Assembly (NCBI RefSeq): GCF_000379685.1 | Contig: NZ_KB903289.1 | Coordinates: forward strand, 1-35,541 | Source: Catelliglobosispora koreensis DSM 44566 | GTDB taxonomy: Bacteria > Actinomycetota > Actinomycetes > Mycobacteriales > Micromonosporaceae | Reading direction: 5' to 3' | Length of the DNA stretch: 35,541 nt | The notes under the pieces: generated by a model | Databases searched by the model: none | Seen by the model: the letters and a program-made list of their open reading frames with translations, nothing else | What the model was told of the DNA's origin: nothing | Program-made: the position numbers and the translations under genes | Shown here: positions 1 to 11,174 of the stretch, piece by piece | Numbering within the stretch: position 1 is the stretch's first letter | Layout: every line of letters begins with the position of its first letter

Positions 1-1700
1 GGGGCGTTGCAGTTGAACTTCGCGCCCACCACACCGGTGTCGGGGTTGTACGGTGCGTACGGCTGGTTGTTGCCGTGGCAGAACGGCCAGCCGAAGTTGC
101 CGGCTTGTTTGATGACGTTGAGCTCGACTAGGCCTTCGGGGCCGCGGTTGGTGGTGCAGCAGCCGCGGTCGGGGCCGTAGTCGGCGACGTTGAGCCATCC
201 GGTCTGCTGGTCGACATCGAAGCGGAATGGGTTGCGGAAGCCCATCGCGTAGATCTCGGGCTTAGTCTGCGCGGTGCCCTGGGGGAACAGGTTCCCGGCC
301 GGAATCGTGTAGGTGCCATTGGTTTCCGGGTGGATACGCAGGATCTTGCCACGCAGATCGTTGGTGTTACCGGCTGTTCTGGCGGAGTCGAGCATGCTCT
401 GCCCTGGGCGCCAGTCCAGTGGCGCGTAGCCTTGCCAGTGCGTGGACAGGTTCGGCGGGACATCATCACCGGTCCCGAGATACAGATTCCCGCCTGGGCC
501 GAACGCGAGATAACCGCCGGTGTGCCCGGGCTCGGGATAGGTGCGGTCCCGGTAAGCCGGAACGCTGAGCAGCGCCACTTCGCTGGCGAGGTTGAGGGTA
601 TCGCCGTTCATCGTGAACCGGGACAGCCGGTTGACATCGGTCGCTGAGTTACTAGGCGACCAGTAGAGGTACACCCAGTTGTTGGTGGCGAACCCTGGGT
701 CTAAAGCAATACCGGTCAGGCCGTCCTCACCACCGGTGTAGACGCTGAGCTGGCCCGCTGTGACCGTGGATCCGTTGCTGGGCTTGTAGATTTTGACCGC
801 CCCACCGCGCTGGACGTAGAACACGCGGCCGTCAGGAGCGATATCCAGCGCCATCGGGTCGACGGTGTTGGTGTCCAGACTGACCTTGTCGAAATTGCTC
901 CACACGGTCCCGCCGCAGTCGCCGGGGACGCTGCCAGCGGCCCATTTCACGCCACCGAGGATATGGTTGCGGAAGTTCGTTTCGCTGTAGGACGCGGCTT
1001 CGTGTCCCATCGCGGTGGCCCATACGCGGCCGCCTTCGGCCTCGCGGCACCACGAGATCGGGTGATCGGACCCCATCGCGGAGCCACCCGGGGTGTAGGT
1101 GCGCTCGTCGACAGTCACTAGGACGTGTGCGTCGCCGCGAGGGTTCTTGTCGAAGTTGTACCACTCCTCGCCACGCACCCAGTTGTCCGGCAGTCCCGTG
1201 GTCGACGGATGCGTCTTGTCGGCAACCTTCGCCGTGGCTTGCTGGATGCCTGCCGAGTGGGCGGGCATATGCGCGCCACCGTTAATAGTGTTGTCCCACC
1301 ACGGAAACTCGGTATCGATACCCATGTCCGTGGCGTTGTGGATGGCGACGATTCCCTTGCCGCTGTTGAGGAATCCCTGCACGGCTTGCCGTTCAGCGTT
1401 GTTGTTGAACACCATGCCGGAGGTCTGGAACATCACCAGGACGTCAAATGTCGCCAGGTTGGCCGGGGTGAATACGGCCGAGTCTTCCGAGGCGACAACT
1501 TCAAAGTTGTTGGCTGCGGCCAGCTGACTGAACATCGTCAGCCCCGCGGGTATCGAGTCATGGCGGTAGCCGGCTGTCTCGCTGAACACCAGCGCACGAA
1601 ACGCTGGCGCCGCTTTTGCCGCAGACGTAGTAATGACAAAGCTGCTAACGAGCGCCAAGCACGCGCAAAGTCCACTTAGGACGGAACTGCGGCGGCCCAT
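1..1700 (-). CDS. Secreted ThuA domain / PQQ-dependent sugar dehydrogenase fusion, 3' end outside window
   Basis: An open frame of 566 codons runs from ATG at 1700 off the left edge without a stop. GGAGG lies 8 nt before the start. Residues 1-31 form a Sec signal (basic MGRRSS, hydrophobic core, AKA-AP). Residues about 32-245 resemble ThuA (trehalose-utilisation, glutamine-amidotransferase-like fold): FRALVFSETAGYRHDSI, then GIVAIHNATD and GHEAASYSE. From about residue 260 the sequence is the beta-propeller of glucose/sorbosone dehydrogenases: DPMALDIAPDGRVFYVQRGG, GHTGGYLAFGPGGNLYLGTG, GFRNPFRFD and NFGWPFCHGNNQPY. Family members oxidise sugars with PQQ outside the cell; the substrate here is unknown. 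Similar ThuA-dehydrogenase fusions with carbohydrate-binding ends are known in actinomycetes. It is divergent from the ROK regulator. The domain call is firm, the physiological role open. Confidence 0.88.
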   Translation of the reverse strand, partial: MGRRSSVLSGLCACLALVSSFVITTSAAKAAPAFRALVFSETAGYRHDSIPAGLTMFSQLAAANNFEVVASEDSAVFTPANLATFDVLVMFQTSGMVFNNNAERQAVQGFLNSGKGIVAIHNATDMGIDTEFPWWDNTINGGAHMPAHSAGIQQATAKVADKTHPSTTGLPDNWVRGEEWYNFDKNPRGDAHVLVTVDERTYTPGGSAMGSDHPISWCREAEGGRVWATAMGHEAASYSETNFRNHILGGVKWAAGSVPGDCGGTVWSNFDKVSLDTNTVDPMALDIAPDGRVFYVQRGGAVKIYKPSNGSTVTAGQLSVYTGGEDGLTGIALDPGFATNNWVYLYWSPSNSATDVNRLSRFTMNGDTLNLASEVALLSVPAYRDRTYPEPGHTGGYLAFGPGGNLYLGTGDDVPPNLSTHWQGYAPLDWRPGQSMLDSARTAGNTNDLRGKILRIHPETNGTYTIPAGNLFPQGTAQTKPEIYAMGFRNPFRFDVDQQTGWLNVADYGPDRGCCTTNRGPEGLVELNVIKQAGNFGWPFCHGNNQPYAPYNPDTGVVGAKFNCNA

Positions 1701-2124
1701 CGGTTGTCCTCCAACGGAAAAGGGACGGATCGGATTGGTGCGCCCGCCGCAGCGCGGCCAATCTTGTTTCCGAGCTTGGGCGTCTTCGTGACCGATGTCA
1801 ATGGAACTTTTGAAGATTGTCACGAAAACTTTCGGAGTTTATCGACAAAACTGGAGTCGGCAGCCGCTGACCTACTCCAATGTGGATCATTAGAAACCGT
1901 GGTAGAAGCGTTTTATGAAAGTATCGGTCTTGTTAAACAGGTGCACCGTTGCTAACGTCTCCGCTCAGAAGTTTCTTCTCAAATATCAAAAGTGACCGCC
2001 TTCCGGACAACGTAGGAATCATGCCCGACAGCGACGACCCGAACATGGAACATGCCGGCGAGCTGACCGCCCTCGACGGGCGGGCCCAGCTGCGGCCGGC
2101 GCTGATCGCCCCTTGGCCAGCAGC
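1701..2124. other. Divergent intergenic region between the ThuA fusion and the ROK regulator
   Basis: This 424 bp stretch is visibly richer in A+T than the flanking genes. It holds the candidate operator repeats at 1785-1834 and a short ORF at 2021-2128. An 83-codon frame at 1704-1955 starts with TTG, has no ribosome-binding site and resembles no family I know, so I do not call it. The region probably carries both divergent promoters, but no convincing -35/-10 pair was found. Confidence 0.6.
1785..1834. promoter_or_regulatory. Candidate operator: inverted repeats upstream of the ThuA fusion
   Basis: TTCGTGAC at 1785-1792 is mirrored by GTCACGAA at 1819-1826. Overlapping its right arm is CGAAAACTTTCG at 1823-1834, with 5-bp arms CGAAA/TTTCG. 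The second resembles the CGAAA-N-TTTCG-type boxes described upstream of some Streptomyces xylan genes, but with a 2-nt centre. It lies about 85-135 bp before the ThuA start. Which regulator binds (ROK protein or other) is inference. Confidence 0.4.
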
Positions 2125-2128
2125 GTGA
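2021..2128 (+). CDS. Possible 35-codon upstream ORF overlapping the ROK gene
   Basis: ATG at 2021 follows TAGGA by a few bases and opens a 35-codon frame (MPDSDDPNMEHAGEL...) ending at TGA 2126-2128. This stop overlaps a GTG at 2125 that is in frame with the ROK gene (GTGA). The overlap would suit translational coupling, since the ROK gene has no clear ribosome-binding site of its own. The peptide resembles nothing I recognise. It could be a leader, a remnant or chance. Confidence 0.3.
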   Translation: MPDSDDPNMEHAGELTALDGRAQLRPALIAPWPAA

Positions 2129-3336
2129 CACCACCCAGCAGGGCGCGGCGAGAGTCCATCGCGGTGCACGTGTTGAAGCTGTTGCGTGACAACGGCCCGC
2201 TGTCCCAAGTGGAACTAGGCGACCGGCTGGCGCTGCCCCGTGCCCGGCTCCTGCCGGAACTCGAAGACCTCCGTGCCTCTGGCTTGGTACAAGATGGGGG
2301 ACGGGCACCATCTCGCGGAGGCCGCCCCTCGACCCTAATCGGCCTCGCTCCGGATATCCGTTACGGCGCCGTCCATGTGGGGGCGACCTCTTTGGATATC
2401 GAGATCACTGATGGGTACCTAGAACCGGTGGCCAGGATCAGCGACGAGGTCGACGTCAAAGCCGGCCCTTCGGTGGTCCTGAGCCAGATCGGCCTACTGT
2501 TCGGCAAATTGCGCAGCGGCCAGTCCTTCGACCGCCTCAGCGCGATGGGCGTCGGCGTGCCGGGCCCGGTGAGCGTTGGCGAGGGAATACCGGTTTCGCC
2601 GCCCAACATGCCAGGCTGGGACCGGTTCCCGCTGCGGGCGACACTCGGCATGGAATACGGCTGTCCCACCACAGTGGACACCGATGTCAACGTGATGTGC
2701 GCGGGCGAGGGACACCGTGGCATCGCCCGCGACGTCAAGGACTTCCTGTTCGTCAAGGTGGGCACCGGCGTCGGCTGTGGAATCCGCCTCGACGGCAGGA
2801 CTTACCGAGGCGTCAAAGGATGCGCTGGCGACATCGGTCATATCCAGGTCAGCAGCCGTGGGCCCGAATGCGCGTGCGGGAAAACCGGATGCCTGGAGGC
2901 GGCCTTCAGCGGTGCCGCGCTAGCCCGTGACGCCGAAGCGGCCGCCGAGTCGGGTGCCTCACCCTTCCTCGCGGCACGGCTTGCCGCCTCGGGCACCGTG
3001 ACCGCGAAAGACGTTGGCAGGGGAGCGATCCAGCGTGACCCGGTGTGCCTTCGCCTTGTTCGTGAAGGCGGCGCACGGCTGGGAGAGGTCCTCGCCACTA
3101 TCGTCAGCTTCATCAACCCGGCGATGATCGTCGTCGGCGGTGGGCTTGCCGGGCTGGGAAATCAGCTGCTGGCCGAAATCCGGGTGGTTATCTACCAACG
3201 GTCACTGCCGCTGGCGACCGGCGACCTGCCCATCGTGCTTTCCGAACTCGGTCCGCGCGCCGGTGTGACAGGAGCGGCATTGCTCGCCAGCGAGCAACTC
3301 AGCTGGCAATTCCCGCCGGTGAGCCAACCTCGCTGA
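2125..3336 (+). CDS. ROK-family transcriptional regulator
   Basis: A protein of 403 aa from GTG 2125; a TTG at 2113 would add four residues. Neither start has a good ribosome-binding site. Residues about 8-65 form a winged helix (RRESIAVHVLKLLRDNGPLSQVELGDRL, then GRPSTLIGL). The rest is a ROK domain: GVGVPGPV, DTDVNVMCAGE, GTGVGCGI and the zinc-site signature GHIQV...CACGKTGCLEA. HTH-bearing ROK proteins are sugar-responsive regulators, unlike the short ROK kinases. It is divergent from the ThuA/dehydrogenase fusion, its likeliest target, and convergent with the GH10 gene. The effector sugar cannot be read from sequence. Confidence 0.9.
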   Translation: MTPPSRARRESIAVHVLKLLRDNGPLSQVELGDRLALPRARLLPELEDLRASGLVQDGGRAPSRGGRPSTLIGLAPDIRYGAVHVGATSLDIEITDGYLEPVARISDEVDVKAGPSVVLSQIGLLFGKLRSGQSFDRLSAMGVGVPGPVSVGEGIPVSPPNMPGWDRFPLRATLGMEYGCPTTVDTDVNVMCAGEGHRGIARDVKDFLFVKVGTGVGCGIRLDGRTYRGVKGCAGDIGHIQVSSRGPECACGKTGCLEAAFSGAALARDAEAAAESGASPFLAARLAASGTVTAKDVGRGAIQRDPVCLRLVREGGARLGEVLATIVSFINPAMIVVGGGLAGLGNQLLAEIRVVIYQRSLPLATGDLPIVLSELGPRAGVTGAALLASEQLSWQFPPVSQPR

Positions 3337-3338
3337 CA

Positions 3339-3368
3339 GGTGCGGCACCGGTGTTCGCGTGCCGCACC
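3339..3368. terminator. Bidirectional terminator between ROK and GH10 genes
   Basis: Perfect 10-bp stem GGTGCGGCAC / GTGCCGCACC with a 10-nt loop, between two convergent stop codons (3336 and 3383). There is no U-tract, as is common in actinomycetes. Confidence 0.75.
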
Positions 3369-3382
3369 CACGATCGCGCGAA

Positions 3383-4792
<1,410 letters not shown>

Positions 4793-4808
4793 TTAGGAAT
4801 GGTTCACA

Positions 4809-4829
4809 TGCCCCTGCCCGGAAGAGGCA
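4809..4829 (-). other. Small stem-loop between the GntR/FCD and GH10 genes
   Basis: In the minus-strand RNA, UGCCUCU pairs with AGGGGCA (seven pairs, one G-U) around a 7-nt loop. It sits in the 60-bp gap before the xylanase and could be a weak attenuator. It is too weak to call a terminator. Confidence 0.35.
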
Positions 4830-4834
4830 TTGTG

Positions 4835-5521
4835 CTACTGAGTGCCCTGGAGGTGGTTACGCAGCCACGTTTCCGTAGTCGTGACGTGAAGCAGTGTCGC
4901 GGCGTGAGCGCGGAAAGCGTCGCCGGCCACCAGCGCCAGATAAATCGCTTCGTGTTCGCGTAACGTCTGGCCGGCCGCGTCGGTGTCGACGAGACCGCGC
5001 CAAACGCGGGCCCTGACGGTCCGGCTCGCGATGCCTTCCAGCATCGTGGCCAGCGTCTGGTTTCCCGTTGCGCTTATGACAGCCTGGTGGAAAGCGGCAT
5101 CGTGTTTGTTGAGCAACTCAACGTCGTCGGCCGCCGCACGCATCGCCTCAAGGTGCCGGCTGACTTCGGCCAGCTCGCGCGGTGAAATGCGGGTGGCCGA
5201 CAGTGCGGCGGCGGCTGGCTCAAACAGGCGGCGCACTTCGGTTAGTTCCAGGATCGTGTCGCCCTGCAACAGCTCCACTGCCTGGCCGATACCTTCCAGA
5301 AGCAGCTGAGGCCGCAGGCTCGTGACGAAGGTTCCGTTGCCACGGCGCACTTCAAGCACGCGTGCGGCGACGAGAGCCCGAACCGCTTCGCGCATGATGT
5401 TTCGCCCCACGCCCAGTTCGGCGGCGAGCTGGGGCTCTGGCGGCAGTCTTGACCCTGGCAGAAGCTCTCCAGATTGGATGAGTTCCCGGATACGGGTCAT
5501 TGCCTTGTCAGTCAGCGACAT
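4835..5521 (-). CDS. GntR-family regulator, FadR subfamily (FCD domain), copy 1
   Basis: 228 aa. Residues 1-70 are a GntR winged helix (IRELIQSGELLPGSRLPPEPQLAAELGVGRNIMREAVRAL, then VRRGNGTFV). Residues about 90-220 are an all-helical FCD ligand domain with the D..FH metal-site pattern (DAAFHQAV) and later histidines in REHEAI and ATLLHVT. FCD regulators usually sense small carboxylic acids such as sugar acids, so a uronate or aldonate effector is plausible. ATG 5521 is preceded by GAGGAC. It stands just before the GH10 xylanase and divergent from the CE1 esterase pair, so either or both are likely targets. Confidence 0.92.
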   Translation of the reverse strand: MSLTDKAMTRIRELIQSGELLPGSRLPPEPQLAAELGVGRNIMREAVRALVAARVLEVRRGNGTFVTSLRPQLLLEGIGQAVELLQGDTILELTEVRRLFEPAAAALSATRISPRELAEVSRHLEAMRAAADDVELLNKHDAAFHQAVISATGNQTLATMLEGIASRTVRARVWRGLVDTDAAGQTLREHEAIYLALVAGDAFRAHAATLLHVTTTETWLRNHLQGTQ

Positions 5522-5601
5522 CTGCGTCCTCGCTCATTTCTTTTGCGGCCGAAGTCTAACAGCGTGATCCCATGTCTAGGAACCATGAGCGTAAATATTC
5601 T

Positions 5602-5630
5602 GAAACCTGCCGTTCACGGCAGGCGGTTTC
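5602..5630. promoter_or_regulatory. Operator-like palindrome upstream of GntR/FCD 1
   Basis: GAAACC-TGCCG-TTCA-CGGCA-GGC-GGTTTC: outer 6-bp and inner 5-bp arms pair, with three unpaired bases on one side. It is centred about 95 bp upstream of the GntR start and 310 bp upstream of the esterase start. It could be the GntR binding site or an RNA hairpin; there is no U-tract. Confidence 0.45.
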
Positions 5631-5738
5631 GTCCTAATTGGTGGGCAGCCCTAGACGTGAAGGGTGTTACAGAGTTATAAAGACATCCCATGGCGGGTTT
5701 CGGGCTGTGTCCGATGTGGACACACTTCCTGTCAGGCA

Positions 5739-5770
5739 GCACCGCTGGGTGATCGGGCCACCCGCGGTGC
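5739..5770 (+). other. Stem-loop upstream of the esterase operon
   Basis: GCACCGC-t-GGGTG, loop ATCGGGC, CACCC-GCGGTGC: a 12-bp stem with a single bulged base, 160 bp before the GTG start. A terminator is not expected between divergent genes. A 5' leader structure (attenuator or stabiliser) or a binding site is possible. Confidence 0.45.
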
Positions 5771-5929
5771 CTTGGGCGCCGGCACGCTGATGCACCACGT
5801 CCCTTGCCCGCAATATGCCTGTGTCCGCTGCTTCCACCGGGCTGTCCCGCGGTGGGCTGCTTAGCGTGCCCTGGCAACAAATTCTGGACTCTCACCGCGG
5901 TTTAGTTCACCCCGAACGAAGGAGTAACT

Positions 5930-7276
5930 GTGATACCAAGACGACGGGCCTACGCCAGGTGGCTGGCGGCGGCGGTCGGTGCCAGTACCGCTTTCGCGAT
6001 CGGCGCGCTGGCCCTGGTGACTAGCACGCCAGCTTCGGCCGCGAACACCGCTGGATGCGGCAAGAATCCCGGCCTGGCCAGTGGCACGCATACGATTCAG
6101 AGCAGTGGCAAGAGCCGCAGCTTCGTCCTGCGGATTCCGGCCAACTACAACAACAACCACGCCTACCGGCTCATCATTGGGTACCACTGGCGCGGCGGAA
6201 CTATGAACGATGTGGCCACAGGCGGCTCCAGCGGGGCGGCCTGGGCCTACTACGGCATGCAGGAACAGTCGAACAACTCCGCGATCCTCGTCGCCCCACA
6301 GGGCCTGGGCAACGGCTGGGCCAATTCCGGTGGCGAGGACATTACGTTCACCGACAACATCCTGAGCCGGCTCGACAGCGAGTTGTGCATCGATACCACG
6401 CAACGTTTCGCCATGGGATTTAGCTATGGCGGCGGCATGAGCTACTCGATCGCGTGTTCTCGCGCCAACGTGTTCAGGGCCGTTGTCGTGTACGCCGGCG
6501 CGCAACTGTCCGGATGCAGCGGCGGCACCCAGCCGATCGCCTACTTCGGCATCCACGGCATCTCCGACAACGTGCTCAACATTTCGCAAGGCCGGTCGTT
6601 GCGGGACACCTTCGTTCGCAACAACGGTTGCGCGGCACAGAATCCCGCCGAGCCGGGGCCTGGCAGCGGCAGGCACATCACCACGACGTACTCCTGCCGG
6701 GCCGGGTATCCGGTGCAGTGGGCCGCGTTCGACGGCGGGCACGGGCCCGCACCGGTCGAGGGCTGCTCCGGCTGTGAAGACGGCGTTCGCACGTGGACGA
6801 AGGGGGAGGCCTGGCGATTCATCTCACAGTTCCAAACCGGACAACCGCCGAGCAGCAGCCCACCCCCGAGCAGCCCGCCGCCAGGTCCCGTGAGCGGAAG
6901 CATCGTGGGCCAGCCCTCGGGCCGTTGTGTCGACGTGGCGGCTGCCAGCACCGCCAATGGTGCACAGGTGCAGCTGTGGGATTGCCATGGTGGCACCAAC
7001 CAGCGGTGGACCCACACCGCGACCAGGCAGTTGATGGTCTACGGCAACAAGTGCCTGGACGCCTATAACCAAGGCACGGCCAACGGCACCAGAGTCGTTA
7101 TCTGGGACTGCAACGGCCAGGCCAACCAGCAATGGAACCTCAACGCCAACGGCACCATCACTGCCGCCAACTCCGGGCTGTGCCTGGACGCCAGCGGCTA
7201 CGGCACCGCCAACGGCACACTGATCCACCTATGGTCCTGCCACGGTGGCACCAACCAGCAGTGGAAGCTTCAGTGA
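5930..7276 (+). CDS. Secreted CE1-type esterase (feruloyl/acetyl-xylan esterase-like) with CBM13
   Basis: 448 aa from GTG 5930, with AAGGAG 5 nt upstream. The Sec signal ends around residue 38 (TPASA-AN). Residues 39-303 are an alpha/beta-hydrolase of the PHB-depolymerase/CE1 group. The nucleophile is S165 in GFSYGGG; the likely partners are D213 (HGISDN) and H271 (DGGHGP). A Ser/Pro linker (about 305-323) leads to a CBM13 trefoil (about 325-448, [13 protein letters not shown] type). Family members remove feruloyl or acetyl groups from arabinoxylan, which fits the GH10 and GH62 genes nearby. Feruloyl esterase is my first guess but the acyl group cannot be read from sequence. It is the first gene of a two-gene operon. 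Confidence 0.9.
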   Translation: MIPRRRAYARWLAAAVGASTAFAIGALALVTSTPASAANTAGCGKNPGLASGTHTIQSSGKSRSFVLRIPANYNNNHAYRLIIGYHWRGGTMNDVATGGSSGAAWAYYGMQEQSNNSAILVAPQGLGNGWANSGGEDITFTDNILSRLDSELCIDTTQRFAMGFSYGGGMSYSIACSRANVFRAVVVYAGAQLSGCSGGTQPIAYFGIHGISDNVLNISQGRSLRDTFVRNNGCAAQNPAEPGPGSGRHITTTYSCRAGYPVQWAAFDGGHGPAPVEGCSGCEDGVRTWTKGEAWRFISQFQTGQPPSSSPPPSSPPPGPVSGSIVGQPSGRCVDVAAASTANGAQVQLWDCHGGTNQRWTHTATRQLMVYGNKCLDAYNQGTANGTRVVIWDCNGQANQQWNLNANGTITAANSGLCLDASGYGTANGTLIHLWSCHGGTNQQWKLQ

Positions 7277-8613
7277 CACGTTCAATGCGCGGACTCGCCG
7301 CCCTAGCGTTGCTGTTGTTAACGTTCGCCTTCGCACCAGCGCGGCCGGCTTCGGCCGCCGCGCTGGTGCAAGTCGGCGACTTCGGCAACAATCCCACGAA
7401 CCTGCGGATGTACGTCTATGCGCCCGACGTTTTGCCAGCGCGCCCGGCACTGCTCGTCCTGGTGCACTACTGCGGCGGTTCAGCTGGCGCGGTATTTGGC
7501 GGCAACGGGCGTGATTTCGTGACCGCAGCCGACCGGCACGGATACGTCATCGTCTTGCCAGAGGCGACCCGCAGCGAAAAGTGCTTCGACGTGTCCACTG
7601 CGGCCGCACTGCGCCGTGACGGCGGCGGCGACTCGACGGGGATCGCCTCGATGGTGGGCTGGGCAAAACAGCGCTACAACGTGGATCCAGCGCGCGTCGT
7701 GGTCAGCGGGTTTTCTTCCGGGGCCATGATGACCAACGTGCTCGCGGCCCAATATCCCGACATCTTCGCGGCCGGGGCGGCGTTTTCCGGCGTACCCGCA
7801 GGATGCTTCGCCACCTCGAACGGCTCCCTGTGGAACAGCCAGTGCGCCGGCGGCAATCTGATCAAGAGTTCGCAACAGTGGGCAGATCAGGCACGCGGCA
7901 TGTATCCCGGCTACACCGGCCGGTACCCACGAATGCAGTTCTGGCATGGCACCACTGACACCACCTTGGCGTATCCCAACTTCGCCGAGGAAATCAAGCA
8001 GTGGACCGGACTTCATGGCCTAACCCAGTCACCGTCGTTTACGGACTATCCGCAGCAGAGCTGGACGCGCACCCGATATGGTGACCCTGCCATGGTCGAG
8101 GGCGTCAGCGTCGCGGGCACCGGGCACACCCTGCCGCAGACCGGGATGCTGGCCTATGCCATCGCTTTCCTCGGCCTTGACGGGACAACGGTTCCGCCAC
8201 CCACCTGGATGAAACTCACGAACGCGGCCACCGGCCTGGCACTGGACAGTGGTGGCAATGTCGGCCCAGGGTCAAACCTGAAACAGTGGCCCTACAACGG
8301 TTCGGCGAACTTGCAGTGGCAGCTGGTGGACCTCGGCGGCGGATGGTTGCGAATGGTCAACCGCACCAACGCGATGGTGGCCGACAGCTGGGGCAATAAC
8401 ACCAACGGCGCGCCAGCTCGCCAGGGCCCATGGAACGGTGGCAACAACCAGCAGTGGCGGCTCAACAGTATCGGCAACGGCCGCTATCAAATCATCAACC
8501 GCGGCACCGGCAAGGCGCTAGACGGCATGGGCAACTCCACCGCTGGCTCCACGGTGGGCATGTGGACTCCCAACAGCCACACCAACAATCAGTGGACGAT
8601 CAGCCCGGCCTGA
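7273..8613 (+). CDS. Secreted CE1-type polysaccharide esterase with RICIN module
   Basis: 446 aa. The start is GTG 7273, overlapping the preceding stop as GTGA, with GGAAG 5 nt upstream; ATG 7285 is the alternative. The signal peptide ends at PASA (about residue 28). The catalytic domain spans about 30-303: oxyanion region VLVHYCGGS, nucleophile S148 in GFSSGAM, D229 in WHGTTDT and H285 in GTGHTLP. Residues about 310-446 are a ricin-type module of a different subfamily from the preceding gene (ALDSGGN, ADSWGN, ALDGMGN repeats, cysteine-free), and match the C-terminus of the GH95 protein. Probably an acetyl-xylan or feruloyl esterase. Translational coupling implies matched amounts of the two esterases. 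Confidence 0.9.
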   Translation: MTRSMRGLAALALLLLTFAFAPARPASAAALVQVGDFGNNPTNLRMYVYAPDVLPARPALLVLVHYCGGSAGAVFGGNGRDFVTAADRHGYVIVLPEATRSEKCFDVSTAAALRRDGGGDSTGIASMVGWAKQRYNVDPARVVVSGFSSGAMMTNVLAAQYPDIFAAGAAFSGVPAGCFATSNGSLWNSQCAGGNLIKSSQQWADQARGMYPGYTGRYPRMQFWHGTTDTTLAYPNFAEEIKQWTGLHGLTQSPSFTDYPQQSWTRTRYGDPAMVEGVSVAGTGHTLPQTGMLAYAIAFLGLDGTTVPPPTWMKLTNAATGLALDSGGNVGPGSNLKQWPYNGSANLQWQLVDLGGGWLRMVNRTNAMVADSWGNNTNGAPARQGPWNGGNNQQWRLNSIGNGRYQIINRGTGKALDGMGNSTAGSTVGMWTPNSHTNNQWTISPA

Positions 8614-8629
8614 CGCGGCTCGGTAAAAC

Positions 8630-8661
8630 GGCCCGGTACCCCATGTGCGGGGTACCGGGCC
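8630..8661. terminator. Bidirectional terminator between esterase operon and beta-helix gene
   Basis: Perfect 13-bp stem GGCCCGGTACCCC / GGGGTACCGGGCC with a 6-nt loop. It lies 16 nt after the esterase stop and 9 nt from the stop of the convergent gene. Confidence 0.85.
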
Positions 8662-8670
8662 CGTCCCTTG

Positions 8671-11124
<2,454 letters not shown>

Positions 11125-11174
11125 CTAGGCCACCTGAGACCGCCATGTTGCCGGTGAGCTGTCCCCGCCGTGGA

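Larger units (their letters stand above)
5522..5929. other. Divergent intergenic region: GntR/FCD 1 versus esterase pair
   Basis: 408 bp without a gene. It contains an operator-like imperfect palindrome at 5602-5630 and a strong stem-loop at 5739-5770. A TATAAA-like hexamer near 5676-5681 could serve a rightward promoter, but I could not pair it with a good -35. Short open frames here have no ribosome-binding sites or recognisable products. Confidence 0.55.

Noticed and set aside
1704-1955. 83-codon frame in the ThuA/ROK intergenic region
   Set aside because: TTG start without ribosome-binding site, lies across the probable promoter and operator region, no family resemblance.
5861-6742. 293-codon minus-strand frame opposite the first CE1 esterase
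   Set aside because: Low-complexity translation without domain features; the plus frame has a signal peptide and catalytic triad.
7132-7272. Upstream extension of the second esterase frame
   Set aside because: It overlaps the preceding CBM13 in another frame. The GTG at 7273 has a ribosome-binding site and is followed by a signal peptide.
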